From: an uncultured Spirochaetaceae bacterium
GTDB lineage: Bacteria; Spirochaetota; Spirochaetia; Sphaerochaetales; Sphaerochaetaceae
Direction: 5' to 3'
Length of the DNA stretch: 64,000 bases
NCBI GenBank assembly: GCA_944392965.1
Contig: CALXYM010000001.1
Coordinates: 336,901-400,900, forward strand
Shown here: in pieces, positions 1 to 7,937 of the stretch
Layout: every line of letters begins with the position of its first letter
Numbering within the stretch: position 1 is the stretch's first letter
Notes under the pieces: generated by a model
The model's database searches: none
The model's input: the letters and a program-made list of their open reading frames with translations, nothing else
What the model was told of the DNA's origin: nothing
Translations under genes and position numbers: made by a program

Positions 1-1
1 A

Positions 2-499
2 GGGAACACGACAACGCTGGCATATTACCTCGAACTGCTCCGGCAGAGTGGTCTCCTTGCAGGACTACAGAAATATTCGGGTAGCGAGGTCCGCAAGCGT
101 GCCTCCAGTCCGAAACTACAGGTCTTTAACAATGCATTGCTTTCATCGAGGCACCCGATGGATTTCGCTAAGGCTAAGGATGATGACACGTTCTGGGGCC
201 GCCTTGTGGAATCTGCTGTAGGAATGCATCTCCTCAATTCGGTGGCGGGGGAGGATGTCAATCTTGGCTACTGGAGGGAGAAGCAGAATGAGGTGGATTT
301 CGTCTTGTACAATGAATATTCTACAGTCGCATTTGAGGTGAAAAGCGGAGGTCGGACATATGGGAGGGGCATGGATGCTTTTCTGAAGAGATACCCGGGG
401 AGCAAGGTGTTTTCCGTATCAGCAAAGGCTGATGCTGGTTCGATGACAATCCCTCTGGAGGAGTTCCTGCTCAGGAATCCTCTGAGCTATCTCAGATGA
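2..499 (+). CDS. DUF4143-type AAA ATPase, C-terminal part (5' end outside window)
   Basis: The reading frame is open from the left edge to the TGA at 497-499 (about 165 residues), so only the C-terminal part of the gene is in the window. The segment W-R-E-K-Q-N-E-V-D-F followed by V-A-F-E-V-K-S matches the restriction-nuclease-like half of DUF4143 proteins, which follows the AAA domain in this family. The helical part before it (L-Y/A-Y-Y-L-E-L-L) fits the winged-helix linker. These ATPases occur in mobile or accessory regions and their biological role is poorly known. The N-terminal Walker motifs cannot be checked here. Another member with DUF4143 lies at 28927-30285. Confidence 0.75.
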   Translation, partial: GNTTTLAYYLELLRQSGLLAGLQKYSGSEVRKRASSPKLQVFNNALLSSRHPMDFAKAKDDDTFWGRLVESAVGMHLLNSVAGEDVNLGYWREKQNEVDFVLYNEYSTVAFEVKSGGRTYGRGMDAFLKRYPGSKVFSVSAKADAGSMTIPLEEFLLRNPLSYLR

Positions 500-952
500 G
501 AACAACTGCCCAAAATGAGGAAAAATATTCATTTCCTGAAGATAGACATTGGAAGAGTATCCCTCTTGATAAAACACGCATGGTTATGTAATTGAGAGTG
601 CAGTCTCATTGTTCAATGGAGGAATTAACATAGATCTGGACGATCTCTATTAACAAAGCCTTCCTTATGAAAAAGGCATAATTCATGAAGAAATCCATGA
701 CTTGATTGATTTAAGAAACCGGTGCAAAAGGGCGATGGTTCTCTTATGACTGATGAGTTCATTTAATGAGATGAATTAACTAAGCGTAAATGGTGTGGAC
801 TAACATGAAAAGAAAGCCTTATCAAGAAGACTTGAATTATCTTTGTGGATATCCACAATTTTACTTCAAAGATCAAACAATTGAAAAGATAAAAAAGCAA
901 ATTGGAGACAACCCTTAAATATGGGAGCAATAAGTTCTTATAAGAAGGAAGA
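500..952. other. Intergenic decay zone without an intact gene
   Basis: About 450 bases with no credible full gene. Short open stretches remain: an ATG at 805 gives 37 residues ending at 918, and a stretch around 640-750 would read like a helical protein end interrupted by stops. Neither resembles a family I recognise. With the TnpB remnant just downstream, the simplest reading is debris of an insertion or of a degraded accessory gene. Confidence 0.5.
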
Positions 953-1126
953 ATGATAAACGGCAATGCAATGTCTACCATAGACAAGGCATCGAGGCAG
1001 GGGAACAGATACATCTGCAGACATTGTGGCAATGAGATGCATGCAGATGTGAATGCCTCCATCAACATCCTCAGCAACTACTTGGTAGTCTATTTTACCG
1101 TGATGAAAAAGCTCCAAGCATCATGA
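953..1126 (+). pseudogene. TnpB (IS200/IS605-type OrfB) C-terminal remnant
   Basis: In the frame of positions 995-1081 the translation R-Y-I-C-R-H-C-G-N-E-M-H-A-D-V-N-A-S-I-N-I-L carries the second Cys pair of the TnpB zinc ribbon (C-x2-C) and the conserved D-x-N-A-x-x-N-I-L that follows it, including the last RuvC Asp. Everything N-terminal is gone: a stop lies at 941-943 and only about 40 residues upstream of the tail are open. The tail runs on to TGA at 1124-1126. No left or right IS end is obvious. This is a scar of an RNA-guided-nuclease-type transposon gene and cannot be functional. Confidence 0.65.
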
Positions 1127-1499
1127 AAAGACACATGATGAGCATGTATTCTATGACTAAAACAGAAAGGGGAGTGGAGAAGTCAAAGAAAACAAACTCA
1201 TCGATAAAGAGGAGGTAGTAGGGGATTCTTTCCTTGATGAAAGAGTATAATCCTCCTGCTATCATAATCAGTATGGTAACCTTTCCTGTAAGATTCCTCC
1301 CTACTTTTCTTACAAGTGGTGCCATATTAAGGCCGGCATGCATCGATATCGCGATGAATCCCCAGTAGGAGGAAAGCATATGTATGGTTCTTGCCGCTCC
1401 CATAGGAATGATGGGGAGGGACAATGAGTGCCTTGCCATGGAAAGGGCGACACTTGCCTCCTCAATTGCTGTCACAAGGGATGGGGCGATGGAATCCAT
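1095..1499 (-). pseudogene. Truncated DUF4405 (flavinylation-associated cytochrome-like) membrane protein
   Basis: The 134 residues contain H-M-L-S-S-Y-W-G-F followed by S-M-H-A-G-L, the His-bearing transmembrane pattern of the DUF4405 family. That family is normally about 200-250 residues, starting with two or three more membrane helices. Here an in-frame stop (TAA, complement of 1506-1508) lies just upstream of the ATG at 1499, so the N-terminal third is missing. The 3' end overlaps the TnpB remnant. DUF4405 proteins are thought to bind haem and take part in extracytosolic electron transfer; a truncated copy is probably non-functional. A short functional variant cannot be excluded. Confidence 0.5.
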
Positions 1500-1661
1500 T
1501 CCTTTTTACCCAGACGTGGATAACTATTTCATTGTATAACGGATTTGGGATGGCACCGGCTCATGATGCCATCCCTTTTATATTAATGCGGTTTTCACAG
1601 AAAATTCTTTATAAGTATCATGCTTTCCGGATAAGAAAACTAAGAGTAGATTGTTCCCTTT

Positions 1662-2687
1662 TCAGAGTTCTTCTCCGTTTTTAATCCTTTCAATGTTCAT
1701 GCTGAAGGGAGGATATACTATTCCCTTGTCTGTGATGATCGCAGTCACATTCTGATGCGGGGTCACGTCAAATGCCGGATTGAACACCTCCATCTCTTCA
1801 GGTGCGACAAGTACGCCCCCCGGTCTTTTCACTTCATCCGCATCCCTCTCTTCAATGGGGATGTCCTTTCCTTCCTTCATGTTGAAGTCAATGGTCGTGA
1901 TGGGGGCGACGGTATAGAACGGGACTCCATATTCCTTGCAGAGCACTGAAAGGGTGAACGTACCAAGTTTGTTGGCTACATCGCCATCGGTCGTGATCCT
2001 GTCAGCACCGACCATCACAAGGTCGACCTTCCCGTCCCTTATAAGAGTAGCTGCCGCGCTGTCTGGAATAAGCTTTGACGGGATGTGTGCCCTGCAGAGC
2101 TCCCATGCCGTCAGACGTGCACCCTGAAAGCGGGGTCTGGTCTCATCCGCATAAACGAAAATACCCTTATTGTCATAGAATGCCTGTTTTATCACGCCAA
2201 GGGCTGTTCCCCAGCCGCATGTGGCGAGCGCGCCGGTATTGCAATGGGTGAGGATCCTCGCTCCTTGTGGAATCACCTTTGCTCCGATTTTAGCCATCTT
2301 GTGGTTCATGGCAATATCCTCTTCTACGATGCTGTCCGCTTCTTTTCGTGCTGCCACCAGATCCATGCCGCTTTTTTTTACGGCCTCGACCATCCTGTCC
2401 ACAGCCCACATAAGATTGACTGCGGTAGGGCGGGAGGAACGGATGCGTTCTGCCTTTTGTATGAATGCATCCCAGCTGCCTTTTGCCTCTTTAAGGGCAA
2501 AATAGATCCCGTACCCGGCAGCCCCTCCGATTGCAGGAGCTCCCCTTACGACCATATCCTTGATCGCAAAGGCTACATCCTCACTTGTCCTGTAAGTAAG
2601 GTATTCAAGCTTGCCAGGCAAAACCCTCTGATCAATCAGCACAAGGCTTTCATCCTTAAATTCTATTGCTTTGAAATCTTCTTGCAT
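1662..2687 (-). CDS. mtnA: S-methyl-5-thioribose-1-phosphate isomerase
   Basis: Isomerises methylthioribose 1-phosphate to methylthioribulose 1-phosphate in the cytosolic methionine salvage or DHAP-shunt pathway. The 341 residues match the family length. Visible signatures are R-G-A-P-A-I-G near residue 49, N-L-M-W-A-V near 91, T-H-C-N-T-G with the catalytic Cys at 149, and V-G-A-D-R-I with the catalytic Asp at 229. The 80-residue spacing between these two equals the Cys160/Asp240 spacing of Bacillus MtnA. The ATG follows AAGGAGA lying in the end of mtaD, two bases downstream of that gene's stop, so the two genes form an operon. No further methionine-salvage gene is adjacent. Confidence 0.95.
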   Translation of the reverse strand: MQEDFKAIEFKDESLVLIDQRVLPGKLEYLTYRTSEDVAFAIKDMVVRGAPAIGGAAGYGIYFALKEAKGSWDAFIQKAERIRSSRPTAVNLMWAVDRMVEAVKKSGMDLVAARKEADSIVEEDIAMNHKMAKIGAKVIPQGARILTHCNTGALATCGWGTALGVIKQAFYDNKGIFVYADETRPRFQGARLTAWELCRAHIPSKLIPDSAAATLIRDGKVDLVMVGADRITTDGDVANKLGTFTLSVLCKEYGVPFYTVAPITTIDFNMKEGKDIPIEERDADEVKRPGGVLVAPEEMEVFNPAFDVTPHQNVTAIITDKGIVYPPFSMNIERIKNGEEL

Positions 2688-2689
2688 CT

Positions 2690-3973
2690 CTATCTCCTTA
2701 AAATATCATTCCATTGCATGGTCACGTTTTTCATTATCTCATCTTCATCAAGGGTCGTAAGCGTCCCCTTCTCCAGGAGCATTTCCCCGGAAGAGAACAC
2801 ATATTCTATGTTCCTAGCATCGGAAGAGAATACGATTGCAGAATACGGATCATTCACTGGACATGTGTTGACCTTCTTCATATTCATTACCAGTAGATCG
2901 GCTTCCTTGCCCTCTTCCAGAGTTCCAATTCTTGTATCCAGGCCGAGAGCTTTTGCTCCGTCTGCTGTGGCCATTCTTATCACGTCGTAGCATGATAGGG
3001 CAGAGGGCTTTCCTGTGGATACAGAGCTCAGCATTGATGCCAATCTCATTTCGTTAATCATGTTGAGATTGTTGTTTGAGCTTGCTCCATCCGTGCCTAG
3101 TGCGATATTCATGCCATTCGTCCTGTATTTCGCAATAGGGGCGATGCCGCTTGCAAGCTTTGCATTCGATGATGGGTTGTGAACGATTGAGACATCCTTT
3201 TTTCTCAGTATCTCAAGCTCCGCATCATCAAAGAACACTCCATGGGCAAGGTATGTTTTCACCCTGTCAAAAATACCTAGGCGGTTGAGGTAGCTAACCG
3301 GGTGTTCACCTTTTGTTCTGATGCAGTCATCTACTTCTTTCTGCGTCTCACTCAGGTGTGTATTGAGCAGAGCACCGTTCTCAGCAGCCCATTCAGCTGC
3401 AATGACATAGGCATCGTCCGAACAGGTGTAAATGGCATGCGGTGCAGCATCTATTCTTATGTTTTCATAACCATCTGCGGCATCTTTTATGCGGGTCGCA
3501 TCCTCTTTGAAATTTTTTTCTGCCACCTTTCCATCACCTATTATGGCTACTCCCAGTATCCCCCGTATGCCGCTTTCCCTGCAGGCTTTAGCCGTTTCCC
3601 AGGCATGGTAATACATGTCAGCAAAAGTCGTACATCCGTTTCTTATTAGTTCCGCTATGCCGAGCTTACTGGCCCAGTAGATGTCCCTGTCGTTAAGCTT
3701 TGCCTCTATCGGCCATATTTCAGAGAGCCAGTCCTGTAGGTTTTCCCGATCATCCTTGAAGTTCCTCATCAGCTCCATCGCAAGGTGCGTATGAGCATTC
3801 ACAAAAGATGGCAGTATGAAACTGCCGTCCGCATCTATGATCTTGTCGAATTTTCCTTCGACAGAGTCTTTTATCTGGGAAATTTTATTGTTTTCAATCA
3901 GAATATCTGCCTTTCTGATGTCGTTTTTCCCTGTCATAGGGATTACTAGTCCGTTTCTTATCAAGGTTTTCAT
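2690..3973 (-). CDS. mtaD: 5'-methylthioadenosine / S-adenosylhomocysteine deaminase family amidohydrolase
   Basis: A 427-residue metal-dependent amidohydrolase that deaminates methylthioadenosine, 5'-deoxyadenosine or SAH to the inosine derivative. Metal and active-site residues visible are H-T-H (61, 63), A-P-H near 179, H206 and E209 in H-L-S-E-T, H265 in V-H-N-P-S-S-N, and D295 in L-G-T-D-G. First gene of the mtaD-mtnA operon. The start ATG at 3971-3973 has no Shine-Dalgarno sequence; a TATAAT box lies only seven bases from it, so translation may start on a leaderless transcript. Substrate choice within the MTA/SAH/5'-deoxyadenosine group cannot be read from sequence, though coupling to MtnA favours MTA or 5'-deoxyadenosine salvage. 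Confidence 0.9.
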   Translation of the reverse strand: MKTLIRNGLVIPMTGKNDIRKADILIENNKISQIKDSVEGKFDKIIDADGSFILPSFVNAHTHLAMELMRNFKDDRENLQDWLSEIWPIEAKLNDRDIYWASKLGIAELIRNGCTTFADMYYHAWETAKACRESGIRGILGVAIIGDGKVAEKNFKEDATRIKDAADGYENIRIDAAPHAIYTCSDDAYVIAAEWAAENGALLNTHLSETQKEVDDCIRTKGEHPVSYLNRLGIFDRVKTYLAHGVFFDDAELEILRKKDVSIVHNPSSNAKLASGIAPIAKYRTNGMNIALGTDGASSNNNLNMINEMRLASMLSSVSTGKPSALSCYDVIRMATADGAKALGLDTRIGTLEEGKEADLLVMNMKKVNTCPVNDPYSAIVFSSDARNIEYVFSSGEMLLEKGTLTTLDEDEIMKNVTMQWNDILRR

Positions 3974-3980
3974 ATGAGGG

Positions 3981-3986
3981 ATTATA
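3981..3986 (-). promoter_or_regulatory. -10 box (TATAAT) of mtaD-mtnA
   Basis: A perfect TATAAT on the minus strand with its 3' end at 3981 places transcription start at about 3974, directly against the ATG of mtaD. No good -35 hexamer is visible 17 bases upstream. The bases before the ATG (TAATCCCTCAT) hold no ribosome binding site. Confidence 0.45.
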
Positions 3987-4043
3987 TATCTAAAGTTTCT
4001 AAAAGTTTATAGATTTTATGAAAAGTGGTATTAATAAAACCTG

Positions 4044-4071
4044 TTGAGTGTTAAAATTCGTTCATCATAAT
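4044..4071 (+). promoter_or_regulatory. Putative sigma-70 promoter of the first BMP importer operon
   Basis: TTGAGT (4044-4049) and CATAAT (4066-4071) are 16 bases apart. The predicted start near 4078 leaves just enough room for the GAGGAGAGG ribosome binding site of the gene at 4091. Confidence 0.4.
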
Positions 4072-4090
4072 ATTTCATTGAGGAGAGGAA

Positions 4091-5212
4091 ATGAAAAAGG
4101 TATACGCTCTTGTATTGGTCTTTTTGTGTATCGTTTCTCTAGCCTTTGCCGGTGGTGCTCAGGAAAGCACTGATGCTGCCGATGCGCTCAGGATTGCAAT
4201 CGTTTCAAGTCCTTCTGGCGTCGATGATGGTTCTTTTAATGAGAACAACTATAATGGTATTTTGGCATTCATCGAGAATCATCCGGCTTCAACAGTCACA
4301 CCTGTAAGAGAGCCGACAGGGGATACCACGGCTGCTGTAAAGGCTGCTGCGGATATCGTTGCGGATTATGATGTCGAGGTTTGTACAGGATTCCAGTTCG
4401 CAGGGATTGGAGATCTTGCAAGCGAGAATCCTGAGACGAAGTTCATTCTTGTAGATTCCTATCCGACGGATTCCACAGGAGCGACTGTCGAGCTTGACAA
4501 CGTATATGCCATGCAGTTTGCTGAGCAGGAATCCGGTTTCTTCGCTGGAATTGCAGCTGCCATGGAGACAGAGAGTGGCAAGGTCGCTGTCGTGAATGGT
4601 ATTGCATTCCCTTCGAATGTCAATTATCAGTACGGTTTCGAGTGTGGTGTCAAATATGTGAATGAGAAGTTTGGAAAGAGCGTCGAATGCGTTGAACTTC
4701 CTTCCCGTGCCGGTACCGATGTGACTGGTGTCAATGTAGGTGGAAACTATGTTGGTTCATTTGCCGATCCTTCAACGGGAAGAATTGTAGGACAGCAGCT
4801 TATCGAGGCAGGTTGTGACATCCTCTTTGTTGCGGCAGGAGATAGTGGTAATGGTGTATTCACTGCGGCAAAAGAAAGCGGTGGAAAGTGCATGGTCATC
4901 GGATGTGATGTCGACCAGTGGGCGGATGGTGAGAACGGAGATACCAATATCATCCTTACTTCCGTGCTTAAGAACATGGCCATCAATGTGGAAAGGACTC
5001 TTGAGTCCGTTGTCGATGGAACCTTCCAGGGAGGGAATGTCCTTCTTAAAGCCGATACGGATTCCACCGGTTTCGTGAAGACGGAAGGCCATCATCAGAT
5101 GAGCGATGAGACCATCACTGTCCTTGATGAGGCATACGAACTGGTAAAGGATGGAACGGTTGTTCCTGCTTCAAATTTTGGCGGATTCACACCTGACGAA
5201 TTCACAGTCTAA
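4091..5212 (+). CDS. BMP family (PnrA-like) substrate-binding protein
   Basis: 373 residues with an N-terminal signal peptide (MKK, hydrophobic core, A-F-A before G-G-A-Q-E-S). The body has the BMP/PnrA family pattern: D-G-S-F-N-E-N-N-Y-N-G near residue 37, V-C-T-G-F-Q-F for the ligand pocket, and E-Q-E-S-G-F-F-A-G-I-A near 150. PnrA-type proteins bind purine nucleosides in the periplasm for an ABC importer. Spirochaete relatives are usually lipoproteins, but here no Cys follows the cleavage region, so the protein should be a soluble periplasmic one. First gene of an operon with the ATPase and two permeases. Nucleoside specificity is inferred from family and from the divergent mtaD-mtnA genes. 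Confidence 0.88.
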   Translation: MKKVYALVLVFLCIVSLAFAGGAQESTDAADALRIAIVSSPSGVDDGSFNENNYNGILAFIENHPASTVTPVREPTGDTTAAVKAAADIVADYDVEVCTGFQFAGIGDLASENPETKFILVDSYPTDSTGATVELDNVYAMQFAEQESGFFAGIAAAMETESGKVAVVNGIAFPSNVNYQYGFECGVKYVNEKFGKSVECVELPSRAGTDVTGVNVGGNYVGSFADPSTGRIVGQQLIEAGCDILFVAAGDSGNGVFTAAKESGGKCMVIGCDVDQWADGENGDTNIILTSVLKNMAINVERTLESVVDGTFQGGNVLLKADTDSTGFVKTEGHHQMSDETITVLDEAYELVKDGTVVPASNFGGFTPDEFTV

Positions 5213-5229
5213 ATTATAATCATATCATG

Positions 5230-5249
5230 GGGCACCTTTTGGGGTGCCC
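5230..5249 (+). terminator. Intercistronic hairpin between binding protein and ATPase genes
   Basis: GGGCACC (5230-5236) pairs with GGTGCCC (5243-5249) around a six-base loop and is followed by TGTTTT. A partial terminator or RNA-stabilising hairpin here would leave more binding protein than ATPase message. Comparable hairpins sit at the same place in the two other importer operons of the window. Confidence 0.55.
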
Positions 5250-5266
5250 TGTTTTGAAGGAGTCAC

Positions 5267-6802
5267 ATGGCTGACGATATCGTTGTTCTAGATCACATTA
5301 CGAAGCGTTTTCCCCGTATTGTAGCTAATGATGACATCTCACTTTCCATAAAAAAAGGGGAGATATACGCGCTTTTAGGTGAAAATGGTGCAGGAAAGTC
5401 AACTCTTATGAGTGTCCTGTTCGGATTGTATGAACCGGATGAGGGGCGGATCATCATAAGGGGAAAAGAAGTTCAGATTCATTCTCCGAGGGAGGCGAGT
5501 GCACTCAATATCGGGATGGTGCACCAGCATTTCAAGCTTGTTTCTGACCAGAGCGTCACGGAGAATATCATATTGGGGATAGAGCCGACCGTTAAGAGGC
5601 TTGGCATCTTGTCCAGACTTGACATGAAAGGTGCAAGGGAGAGGATACGGAAACTCTCATCCGATTATGGCCTTGATGTTGATCCCGATGCGAAAATAGA
5701 GGATCTTCCGGTATCGGCAAGACAACGTGTGGAGATTTTAAAGATGCTCTACAGGGATGCCGAGATATTGATCTTTGATGAACCGACCGCTGTATTGACA
5801 CCGCAGGAGATCGATTCCCTTCTTCATGTCATCAAGGCGCTGAGAGACGGCGGCAAGACAATCATATTGATTACACATAAGCTCGATGAGATAAAGAAGG
5901 TCGCGGACAGATGTGCCATTCTCTGCAGAGGAAAACTTGTCGGCATATATGATGTTAACTCAATCTCTACACAGGAAATGGCTTCCCTGATGGTTGGGTA
6001 TGAGTATACGGATGAGGTGAACAAGAAAAACTATTCAGGAGGCGATACGATCCTGCAGGTGGAGAATGTCACTCTTTATAATCAGGATAAGGTTAAAGTC
6101 GTCGATGATGTCTCCTTTTGCGTACATAAGGGAGAGATCGTGTCGATTGCCGGTGTCGCAGGAAACGGGCAGGTGGAAGTTGCCGATGTCGTTGCTGGAA
6201 TGCTGATACCTTCAGCTGGCCGTATCGTCTACAAGGGTATGGATATCACAGGAAAGAGCATCCGTGAGAGGACCGAGGAGGGAATCGCTTATATCCCGGA
6301 GGATCGGCAGGATGTCGGACTTCTACTCGACTGCGACCTCGCTGTGAATCTGGCGCTTAAGAGTTATTATCATGAGCCGTATTGCAGCAGGGGTATTCTA
6401 AAACCTGTTGAGTTCAGAAAGAACGGAGAGATGCTCATAGATCAGTATGACATACGTTCAAGCGAGGGTTGTTCCACCATTGTAAGGAGCATGTCAGGAG
6501 GAAATCAGCAGAAGGCAATTATTGCTCGTGAGATATCCCTTGATGCCGACCTATATATATTCGTTCAACCGACAAGAGGACTTGATGTCGGTGCGATAAA
6601 GAATATACAGGAGAGGATACTTGCTCTGAGTGAGGAAGGGAAGGCAGTATTGCTCATCTCCCTTGAACTGGAGGAGATAATGAATCTCTCAGATACTGTC
6701 ATCGTTATGTACAATGGCCGTATTCAGACGGTCAGAAAGAGAAGTGAGGTGACTGCCAATGAGATCGGTTACTACATGATGGGGGCTAAACATGAAGCAT
6801 GA
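5267..6802 (+). CDS. BMP-importer ABC ATPase (two fused nucleotide-binding domains)
   Basis: 511 residues with two ABC domains, as in NupA/YufO-type nucleoside importers. First domain: Walker A G-E-N-G-A-G-K-S-T at 38-46, Q-loop V-H-Q-H-F near 85, signature V-S-A-R-Q at 149-153 and Walker B I-L-I-F-D-E near 167. Second domain: degenerate Walker A (G-V-A-G-N-G-Q), S-G-G-N-Q-Q signature and F-V-Q-P-T-R-G-L-D in the Walker B/D-loop region. These deviations are usual in this family. SD AAGGAG precedes the ATG by six bases. The stop overlaps the next permease start by 11 bases, showing translational coupling. Confidence 0.92.
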   Translation: MADDIVVLDHITKRFPRIVANDDISLSIKKGEIYALLGENGAGKSTLMSVLFGLYEPDEGRIIIRGKEVQIHSPREASALNIGMVHQHFKLVSDQSVTENIILGIEPTVKRLGILSRLDMKGARERIRKLSSDYGLDVDPDAKIEDLPVSARQRVEILKMLYRDAEILIFDEPTAVLTPQEIDSLLHVIKALRDGGKTIILITHKLDEIKKVADRCAILCRGKLVGIYDVNSISTQEMASLMVGYEYTDEVNKKNYSGGDTILQVENVTLYNQDKVKVVDDVSFCVHKGEIVSIAGVAGNGQVEVADVVAGMLIPSAGRIVYKGMDITGKSIRERTEEGIAYIPEDRQDVGLLLDCDLAVNLALKSYYHEPYCSRGILKPVEFRKNGEMLIDQYDIRSSEGCSTIVRSMSGGNQQKAIIAREISLDADLYIFVQPTRGLDVGAIKNIQERILALSEEGKAVLLISLELEEIMNLSDTVIVMYNGRIQTVRKRSEVTANEIGYYMMGAKHEA

Positions 6803-7937
6803 AGGCTATAAGAAGGCTGTCGTGAGAATGCTTGGGCCTGGTAGGACGCAATACCTGCGAGTCTCTCTGTTCTGTATCGTCATAAGCTTGATAGCAGGAT
6901 CCGTACTCCTTGCCCTGCTTGGGAAAAATCCTCTGGAGGGATATGTTAGCATACTCCAGGGAGCGGGATTCCTCCCCAAGGCGAGATATGCCGGGCACAG
7001 GAGCATGTTTACTGATTTCATGAGCCTTGTGAACTATACGACGCCGATGATATTCGCATCCCTGTCATTCGCAGTCGCGATGCGTTGCGGCATCTTCAAC
7101 ATCAATATATCGGGAATGATGCTGTTCTCTGGTTTTATCGCTTCAATCACCGTAGGGTATTCATCCATACCTGCACCCTTTGCTCAGATTTTGGTGGTTC
7201 TGATTGGAGTCATCTCCGGAGCCCTCTCCGGAGCATTGGTCGGATGGCTCAAGCACAGATTCAATGCGAATGAGGTCGTAATCTCCATCATGTTCAACTA
7301 TATAGTCAGTTATGTGATCTCATTCTTCATCCAGACGATGTTTGTAGATCCTACGACAAGACAGTCCGTCAGAGTAGGGGATAATGCTATGCTCACTGGC
7401 GTTGATACTATGGTCGGAGATCTGAGAATGGACATATCATACGTTTTCCCTCTGGCTGTCCTTGCTGTGGTCCTGATCGGTTTCATGTTCTCAAAGACAA
7501 GAATAGGTTTCGAATTGAAGGCTGTTGGAATGAACCATAACGCAAGTCGTTATGCGGGAATCAGAATCGGGCGTTCAGTAATCTTTTCGATGGCTCTCTC
7601 AGGCATCCTGGCAGGACTTGCCGGGGTGAGCTATTATATGGGGACATTCGGTTCCATCCAGCCGAGAGTGATTCCTACATTGGGATTCGATTCGATAGCC
7701 GTGGCTCTTCTGGGAAACAACAGTCCCATAGGATGCCTTCTCGCATCGTTTCTCGTGATGACGATAAGCAATGGAACGACCTACATGTCCTCCCGTCTTG
7801 GTGTGCTCAGGGAAATAGCATCCCTGATCACGGGAATTCTTCTTCTCTTCTCTGCATGTGGTGGTGCCTTCAAGGCCCTTGCGGACAGATATAAGGAGGA
7901 ATTGAAGAGTGAGAATAAAAAAGGAGGCAGCAGATGA
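6792..7937 (+). CDS. BMP-importer ABC permease 1
   Basis: 381 residues of the branched-chain/nucleoside permease family (BPD_transp_2). Hydrophobic segments start near residue 22 and continue through about eight to ten helices. The cytoplasmic coupling motif lies near 255 (A-V-G-M-N-H-N-A-S-R-Y-A-G-I), and the mid-protein motif N-I-N-I-S-G-M is typical of the first permease of these systems. It overlaps the ATPase gene by 11 bases and ends in ATGA with permease 2. With its partner it should form the inner-membrane channel for the substrate bound by the protein at 4091. Confidence 0.9.
   Translation: MKHEGYKKAVVRMLGPGRTQYLRVSLFCIVISLIAGSVLLALLGKNPLEGYVSILQGAGFLPKARYAGHRSMFTDFMSLVNYTTPMIFASLSFAVAMRCGIFNINISGMMLFSGFIASITVGYSSIPAPFAQILVVLIGVISGALSGALVGWLKHRFNANEVVISIMFNYIVSYVISFFIQTMFVDPTTRQSVRVGDNAMLTGVDTMVGDLRMDISYVFPLAVLAVVLIGFMFSKTRIGFELKAVGMNHNASRYAGIRIGRSVIFSMALSGILAGLAGVSYYMGTFGSIQPRVIPTLGFDSIAVALLGNNSPIGCLLASFLVMTISNGTTYMSSRLGVLREIASLITGILLLFSACGGAFKALADRYKEELKSENKKGGSR

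Noticed and set aside
2085..2990. Long plus-strand open frame over mtaD-mtnA
   Set aside because: It is antisense to two well-supported enzyme genes and its translation is low-complexity, Cys/Phe-rich noise.
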